From: Verrucomicrobiota bacterium
GTDB taxonomy: Bacteria; Verrucomicrobiota; Verrucomicrobiia; Opitutales; Opitutaceae
Length of the DNA: 64,000 nt
Direction of reading: 5' to 3'
Assembly (NCBI GenBank): GCA_023399155.1
Contig: JAEWQP010000010.1
Coordinates: 62,001 to 126,000, forward strand
Part shown: one piece after another, positions 60,028 through 64,000 of the stretch
Numbering within the stretch: the first letter of the stretch is position 1
Layout of the letters: each line of letters opens with the position of its first letter
Made by a program: the position numbers and the translations under genes
The notes under the pieces: generated by a model
Told to the model about the DNA's origin: nothing
Databases searched by the model: none
Seen by the model: only the letters and a program-made list of their open reading frames with translations

Positions 60028-61443
60028 ATGAAGAAGCTTTTCTCGCGTTCCTGGGACTGGATCGACGACCGTCTCGGCCTTTCCGACCTGTTCGGACCTT
60101 CCTTGAAGCATCTCGTGCCGCGCGATGCGAAGTGGTGGTACGTGTTCGGTAGTGCCACCTTGGTGACGTTCATCGTCCAGGTCGTGACGGGTGTCGCGCT
60201 GGCGTTCTCCTACGTGCCTTCGTCGGCGCAGGCGTTCGACACGCTCGTGTTCATCACCGAGGAGGCGCCGTTCGGCCGGTTTCTCCGCGGGATGCACTTT
60301 TTCGGGGCCTCGGCGATGGTCCTGATGGTCGGGGCACACATGGCGCAGACGTTTCTCTTCGGGGCTTACAAGTATCCGCGGGAGATGAGCTGGTCGACGG
60401 GCGTGCTGCTACTCGGCTTCACGCTCATCATGGGCTTCACCGGCCAGTTGCTGCGCTGGGACCAGACCGCGGCGTGGTCGGTGGTGGTGGCGGCCGAGCA
60501 GGCCGGGCGCGTGCCGTTCGTGGGCGACTGGCTGGCGCGGTTCATCCTCGGGGGAAACACGCTGGGCGGAGCCACGCTCAGCCGGTTTTTCGCGATCCAC
60601 GTGTTTCTGGTGCCGGGGATCATGTTCGCGTTCATCGGCCTGCACCTGTGGCTGGTGCTGCGCCACGGCATCTCCGATCCGCCGGTGCCGGGCAAGCCGG
60701 TCAAGCCCGCCACCTACCGGCGCGAATACCAGGCGGAACTCGAGCGCACGGGCGTCCCGTTCTGGCCGGATGGTGCGTGGCGCGACTTCGTTTTCGGCAC
60801 GGCGGTGATCGTCGTCATCGCCGTTCTGGCGATGATCGTGGGCCCGCCGCCGATCGAGAAACCGCCCGACCCGAGCATCCTCGATGCGGACCCGCGACCG
60901 GACTGGTATCTGCTCTGGTACTTCGCGGTCCTCGCGCTGATTCCCGCCGAGGCCGAGGGCGTGGTGATGATCCTGGGCCCCGTGCTGATCGGTGTGCTGC
61001 TCCTGCTCGCGCCCGTCCTCAACAATCGGGGCGAGCGACACTGGTCGCGGCGGCCGTGGTCGGTCGCGGTGGTGATCCTCAGCGTAGTGATGATCGGTTC
61101 ATTCTGGATACTGGGCGCCAGGTCCCCGTGGTCCCCGAACTTCGAGGCCGAACCGCTGACCGCGGAGGTCATCCGATCCAGCGATCCCCTCGTGATCGAG
61201 GGCGCGCGGGTGTTTCACGAGAGGGCCTGTCTTAACTGCCATCTCATCGACGAGCACGGCGGTCGACGCGGTCCCGACCTGACACGCGTGGCGGATCGAC
61301 TCTCGGAGAACGACATGGTCATCCGCGTGCTCAACGGCGGCGTGAACATGCCCGCCTACGGCAGCATCCTCCCGCCCGGCGAGGTCGACGCTCTCGTCGC
61401 CTTCATGAAGACCCGCGGCCGTCGCGCCGCCACGTCTCCCTGA
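60028..61443 (+). CDS. petB: Cytochrome b with C-terminal cytochrome c domain
   Basis: This 471-residue protein contains the cytochrome b core: histidines in GMHFFGA, GAHMAQT, AIHVFLV and GLHLWLV supply two b haems, with 13 residues between the first pair and 14 between the second. The quinol site motif is PDWY at 291-294 instead of PEWY. Three helices of the subunit IV part follow. The C-terminal domain holds a haem c site CLNCH at 401-405 and a probable Met ligand (GVNMPAYG). A separate cytochrome c1 gene is absent, so this fused domain likely takes its role. The complex would pass menaquinol electrons to the caa3 oxidase encoded upstream. Confidence 0.94.
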   Translation: MKKLFSRSWDWIDDRLGLSDLFGPSLKHLVPRDAKWWYVFGSATLVTFIVQVVTGVALAFSYVPSSAQAFDTLVFITEEAPFGRFLRGMHFFGASAMVLMVGAHMAQTFLFGAYKYPREMSWSTGVLLLGFTLIMGFTGQLLRWDQTAAWSVVVAAEQAGRVPFVGDWLARFILGGNTLGGATLSRFFAIHVFLVPGIMFAFIGLHLWLVLRHGISDPPVPGKPVKPATYRREYQAELERTGVPFWPDGAWRDFVFGTAVIVVIAVLAMIVGPPPIEKPPDPSILDADPRPDWYLLWYFAVLALIPAEAEGVVMILGPVLIGVLLLLAPVLNNRGERHWSRRPWSVAVVILSVVMIGSFWILGARSPWSPNFEAEPLTAEVIRSSDPLVIEGARVFHERACLNCHLIDEHGGRRGPDLTRVADRLSENDMVIRVLNGGVNMPAYGSILPPGEVDALVAFMKTRGRRAATSP

Positions 61444-61476
61444 TCCTGAACGCCGCAGAGGGTTCGGAGCGGGACG

Positions 61477-61497
61477 CGACGGGGTTTAAACCCGTCG
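61477..61497. terminator. Palindromic hairpin between convergent genes
   Basis: CGACGGG at 61477-61483 pairs with CCCGTCG at 61491-61497 around GTTTAAA. It spans the stop codon of the minus-strand gene and lies 33 bases after the cytochrome b stop. A T run is lacking, so it may act as a weak bidirectional terminator or only as a 3-prime structure. Confidence 0.35.
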
Positions 61498-61956
61498 GGT
61501 CTGCCCGGCGGCCACGCGATCCCGGGCGAGCTGCACCAGGGCGGTGTTGCCCTCCTGGTAGGCGAGGGAAAGCTTCATCGATTCGATCTGCCAGCCGTCG
61601 GCGGCAGCGGTGACCGCGAAGGAATAGATGCCGGCCACCATCCACGTGGATCCTCCCGGCACCTCCCGAAGGTGGTGGTATCCTCTAACCGTCGTCTCGG
61701 CCGTGATCGTGCCGCGATTGGCGCTCACCACCACCGGCCCGATCAGGTGTTGCGTGGCATCAAAGCCCGGCAGCAGCTGGCGCCAGCCGGCGATCACCTC
61801 GTCGGCGGAGAGTTCGCTGACACTGCCGCCAAACAAGGAGGTGTAGTCCGTCACGACGCGCTCGGAGAATGCGCGCCGCACACCGGCCCAGTCGAGCCGG
61901 TCCACCGCCAACAGCAGGCGCGCGATGAGATCGGAGATTTCCTGCGTGTCGCTCAT
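61486..61956 (-). CDS. NTF2/SnoaL-like protein
   Basis: This 156-residue protein has the cone-shaped NTF2-like fold by pattern: an N-terminal helix pair with ISDLIARLLLAVDRLDWAGVRRAFSERVVTDY, then FGGSVSELSADEVIAGWRQLLPGFDATQHLIGPVVV and STWMVAGIYSFAVTAAADGWQIESMKL. SnoaL_4-type proteins include isomerases, dehydratases and ligand-binding proteins; no catalytic residue set is clear. The stop codon lies in the palindrome at 61477-61497. It does not seem linked to the respiratory genes. Confidence 0.78.
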   Translation of the reverse strand: MSDTQEISDLIARLLLAVDRLDWAGVRRAFSERVVTDYTSLFGGSVSELSADEVIAGWRQLLPGFDATQHLIGPVVVSANRGTITAETTVRGYHHLREVPGGSTWMVAGIYSFAVTAAADGWQIESMKLSLAYQEGNTALVQLARDRVAAGQTRRV

Positions 61957-62321
61957 GGTGATCCTGGTCGCAGGCTGGCCGATCGCGTCAGCACAGGCGA
62001 GCCCCGAGCGCGCGGCGTTGTAGCCCGAAGTCCAGGGGCGGGGAAGGGGCGTCCGTCGCCGACGGCCGCCGCCCGCTGCCGGGGTGCCCATGCGACCAGG
62101 GCGTGTTTTCGAACTCGTGGCCTGGGCCAAGACGATCGACCAGACCTCTGAAATGGAGGGCCGGGCTCCTGCCCGACCGCGATTGTCTCAAGGAACGCGC
62201 CCACCGTCGCGCATGCACGGCGGAGCGGGAGATTCGCGCTGCTGGGGAAACTCGCCATAGGCCGCGGAATGCCCGGCGCCGCGCCCGCGAGGGGGCTGCC
62301 AGGCGGATCCCCGGTCTGCGC
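61957..62321. other. Gene-free stretch with possible dispersed-repeat sequence
   Basis: No real gene was found. A minus-strand open frame of about 100 codons exists, but it has no start signal and reads like low-complexity GC-rich DNA (Pro-, Arg- and Ala-rich). The stretch contains a small hairpin CGGGC-TCCT-GCCCG at 62162-62175 and may be a dispersed repeat. Promoters of the flanking minus-strand gene would lie near 61960-62050. Confidence 0.4.
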
Positions 62322-63476
62322 TCAGGCGCGTCCGGCCGGGGCCTCGAGAAGATCCCCGTCGATCGGATCAAGTTTCCGCTGCGCCTCCCGCAGCGCCTCG
62401 CGCATGGGTGCATATTCCACAGGCACCAGGCGTCCATCGCGCGGATACAGATCCCACAACCCCATGCGCGCCCATTGCCGCCGATCGTGCCATTCGGGCA
62501 TCCCCAGGATCGGGTAGAGACAGACACCACGCAGCGGAACTCCGGCCTCGAGCGCGCGCGAGCATTCGTCGGCGACGCAGGCCAGCCACTCCGCGCGTTT
62601 CGGGCCGATGTGCGAGGTCTCCGTGATGAGGAGCTCGCCTCCGTAGCGTCGCCACACGCGCTCCATCAGCTGCGAGAGCGACACGTGGCGCGGATCGTCC
62701 GCGGGCAGCGGCGTCTCCTCGCGGCCGATCTCCCACTGGTTTGTCCAGTAATAATTGATACCGATAATGCCGAGGTGGGCGCGGCTGCCGCCCAGTTCCG
62801 GGAGCAGTCGGCCGGAGACCATGTCCCAGGATTCGAATACAACGCGCTCGTTGAAGTGCTCGGCCCCCTCGTGGAGCCCCTCGTGGCCGGCCGGCGGGAC
62901 CACGTGGCAGACGGGATCGACACTGATGATGCGCGACCCCGGCGCCGCGGCCCAGATCGCCTCGGCGCCCGCGATGGCGGCGCGAGCGAGGGCAATCTTC
63001 AGGTCCGGGGCGCGGTCGCGCCGATACGGGGCGAACCGTCGGGCCGAGCCCGCCGCCCAGGCGAAATAGGACGGCTCGTTCACGGGCGTGAAGGAGCACG
63101 TGCCGGCCGTGCGTGCGCTGATATAGTTCGCGGCAGCGTGGCAATAGGCGGCGAACCGCTCGATGAAAGCGCCGGAAAAAGGGTCAAGGTCCTCGGGGTA
63201 ACCGTAGTGGAACAGATCCCAGATCACGTCGACCCCGTGCCGCTCACTGGCCGCGAGGAAGGGATCGACGCTGCGGAGGTCGAGCCGCCCTCCCTGGTCC
63301 ACCAGCGGCCATCGCACCGCCTCGCGGGCCGCGAGCAATCCGGTCTCGCGGAGCAGCCGGTAGTCCTCGTCCACGCGTACGTCGTGTTCCGTGGCCGCGA
63401 TCTGGTCGATCCACTGCCCGCGCATGTTGCGCGCCGTCGTGCTCTCGAATCCGCCTAGGAAAAAGCTTCGAAACAT
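62322..63476 (-). CDS. GH1/clan GH-A-like glycoside hydrolase
   Basis: This 384-residue enzyme resembles TIM-barrel glycosidases. The acid/base motif is TPVNEP near residues 129-134, and the catalytic nucleophile is expected in LLITETSHIG. GIIGINYYWTNQWEIG matches the substrate-binding part of clan GH-A enzymes. No signal peptide is visible, so it is cytoplasmic or exported by another route. Substrates such as beta-glucosides are likely but not certain. The gene lies 57 bases downstream of another glycosidase-type gene on the same strand, so they may form a polysaccharide-use unit. Confidence 0.75.
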   Translation of the reverse strand: MFRSFFLGGFESTTARNMRGQWIDQIAATEHDVRVDEDYRLLRETGLLAAREAVRWPLVDQGGRLDLRSVDPFLAASERHGVDVIWDLFHYGYPEDLDPFSGAFIERFAAYCHAAANYISARTAGTCSFTPVNEPSYFAWAAGSARRFAPYRRDRAPDLKIALARAAIAGAEAIWAAAPGSRIISVDPVCHVVPPAGHEGLHEGAEHFNERVVFESWDMVSGRLLPELGGSRAHLGIIGINYYWTNQWEIGREETPLPADDPRHVSLSQLMERVWRRYGGELLITETSHIGPKRAEWLACVADECSRALEAGVPLRGVCLYPILGMPEWHDRRQWARMGLWDLYPRDGRLVPVEYAPMREALREAQRKLDPIDGDLLEAPAGRA

Positions 63477-63532
63477 GACGGGCCCGGGGCTGAAGGTTCG
63501 CGAATCAGGAAGCTGGAGACGCCGTGGCGGCG

Positions 63533-64000
63533 TCACTCGTTCCATTCCCACTCGACGGCGATCGTCGGACCCACCGGATAGCGTCCGCAGTCGTGGCTGT
63601 AGATCGTGAGCCCGCCGTGGGGCAGGCGGTCGGCCGGGACGGCGCAGCGGTAGCGCAGGGTGCCGTCCTCGCCCACCGTCGAGGCGATGCGTCGAAGAAG
63701 ATCGTCCTCGATCGTGGCTTGCATCAGGTAGCCGTAGGCGCCGCGGCCGCCGTGGAGATAGCTCAGCGCGCCCCGGCTGTCGTGGGGATGATTGGGAAGC
63801 ATGGCCCGATGCACGGGCACGTCGTTGAGCGACAGCTCGAACTGCGTCGGATGCCGGTGCGCGTCGGTCTGGGAATTGTCCTGGCGGTTCGAGGAGACTT
63901 CGCAAAGCACGCGGATGCGTTTCGCCTTCGAGAGGTCGCGCAGCCGCTCGTCGCTGAACCGCCATTCGAAGAAGCCGTATCCGAGGCCCGAACACACGCC
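63533..64000 (-). CDS. Probable glycosidase/carbohydrate-active protein, C-terminal part (truncated)
   Basis: Only the last 155 or so residues are in the window; the start lies beyond 64000. The visible part is beta-sheet-rich and lacks any catalytic site: FEWRFSDERLRDLSKAKRIR, FELSLNDVPVHRAMLPNHPHDSRGALSYLHGG, and the C-terminus YPVGPTIAVEWEWNE. This is like the C-terminal domain of GH2-type beta-galactosidase or related proteins, but the catalytic domain would be needed. Its position directly upstream of the GH1-like gene supports a carbohydrate role. Confidence 0.6.
   Translation of the reverse strand, partial: GVCSGLGYGFFEWRFSDERLRDLSKAKRIRVLCEVSSNRQDNSQTDAHRHPTQFELSLNDVPVHRAMLPNHPHDSRGALSYLHGGRGAYGYLMQATIEDDLLRRIASTVGEDGTLRYRCAVPADRLPHGGLTIYSHDCGRYPVGPTIAVEWEWNE

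Overview
The window is a GC-rich bacterial chromosome segment with short intergenic gaps and few clear Shine-Dalgarno sequences. Gene content and protein style suggest a member of Verrucomicrobiota, probably the Opitutales/Opitutaceae. The signs are a Gram-negative envelope (LptE, a BamD-like protein, outer-membrane barrels), large hybrid sensor kinases including one with a two-component propeller, a menaquinone-type respiratory chain, and a CACAGAG-type intergenic repeat. This placement is inferred from the genes; no 16S or marker comparison was possible. No rRNA, tRNA, CRISPR array, prophage or intact insertion sequence was found.

Layout. 1-509 is the broken start of an outer-membrane barrel gene. 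1102-12237 holds an RhlE-type RNA helicase, an alkaline-phosphatase-superfamily membrane enzyme, a Prc/Tsp protease, a long Sel1-repeat protein and the periplasmic methionine-sulfoxide repair pair MsrP/MsrQ. 12238-12891 is a hairpin-rich gap leading to a glycine-rich RRM protein that ends at a textbook terminator. 13489-21466 carries an EamA transporter, an HDOD-GGDEF cyclase, a HIT protein, a lysine-type aminotransferase, ObgE, and a small MshEN-like protein next to a PilB/GspE ATPase. 21573-34852 is dominated by three very large sensor kinases. Two have non-canonical receiver domains and the third has an eroded ATP-binding domain; gpsA, an SDR and two small hypothetical genes lie among them. 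35030-42342 holds menD, followed on the minus strand by a probable rpmF-plsX-fabH run, a BamD-like gene, lptE and uppP. 42450-47133 holds trpD and glmM (overlapping by 4 bases), a TPR protein and an L,D-transpeptidase-like lipoprotein.

47303-54840 is a coherent sulfur-uptake island: a CymR/Rrf2-like regulator, a YezD/DUF2292 small protein, an OprO/P-type porin, the sulfate-binding protein, CysT, CysW, CysA and cysteine synthase. A structured inverted repeat separates cysW from cysA. 55175-61443 is a respiratory cluster: CoxB fused to cytochrome c, fused CoxA-CoxC, the CtaG assembly factor, a small membrane protein, a Rieske protein, and cytochrome b fused to cytochrome c. Together these would carry electrons from menaquinol to oxygen. 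The PDWY motif of cytochrome b and the presence of menD agree with menaquinone as the quinone. 61486-64000 holds an NTF2/SnoaL-like protein and two glycoside-hydrolase-type genes, the last cut by the window end.

Most interesting are the degenerate hybrid kinase at 31340-34852, the phosphoacceptor Asp-to-Glu receiver in the propeller kinase, the CACAGAG inverted repeat inside the sulfate operon, the stand-alone MshEN-like partner of PilB, and the paired TTGATCAA sites before the Rrf2 gene.
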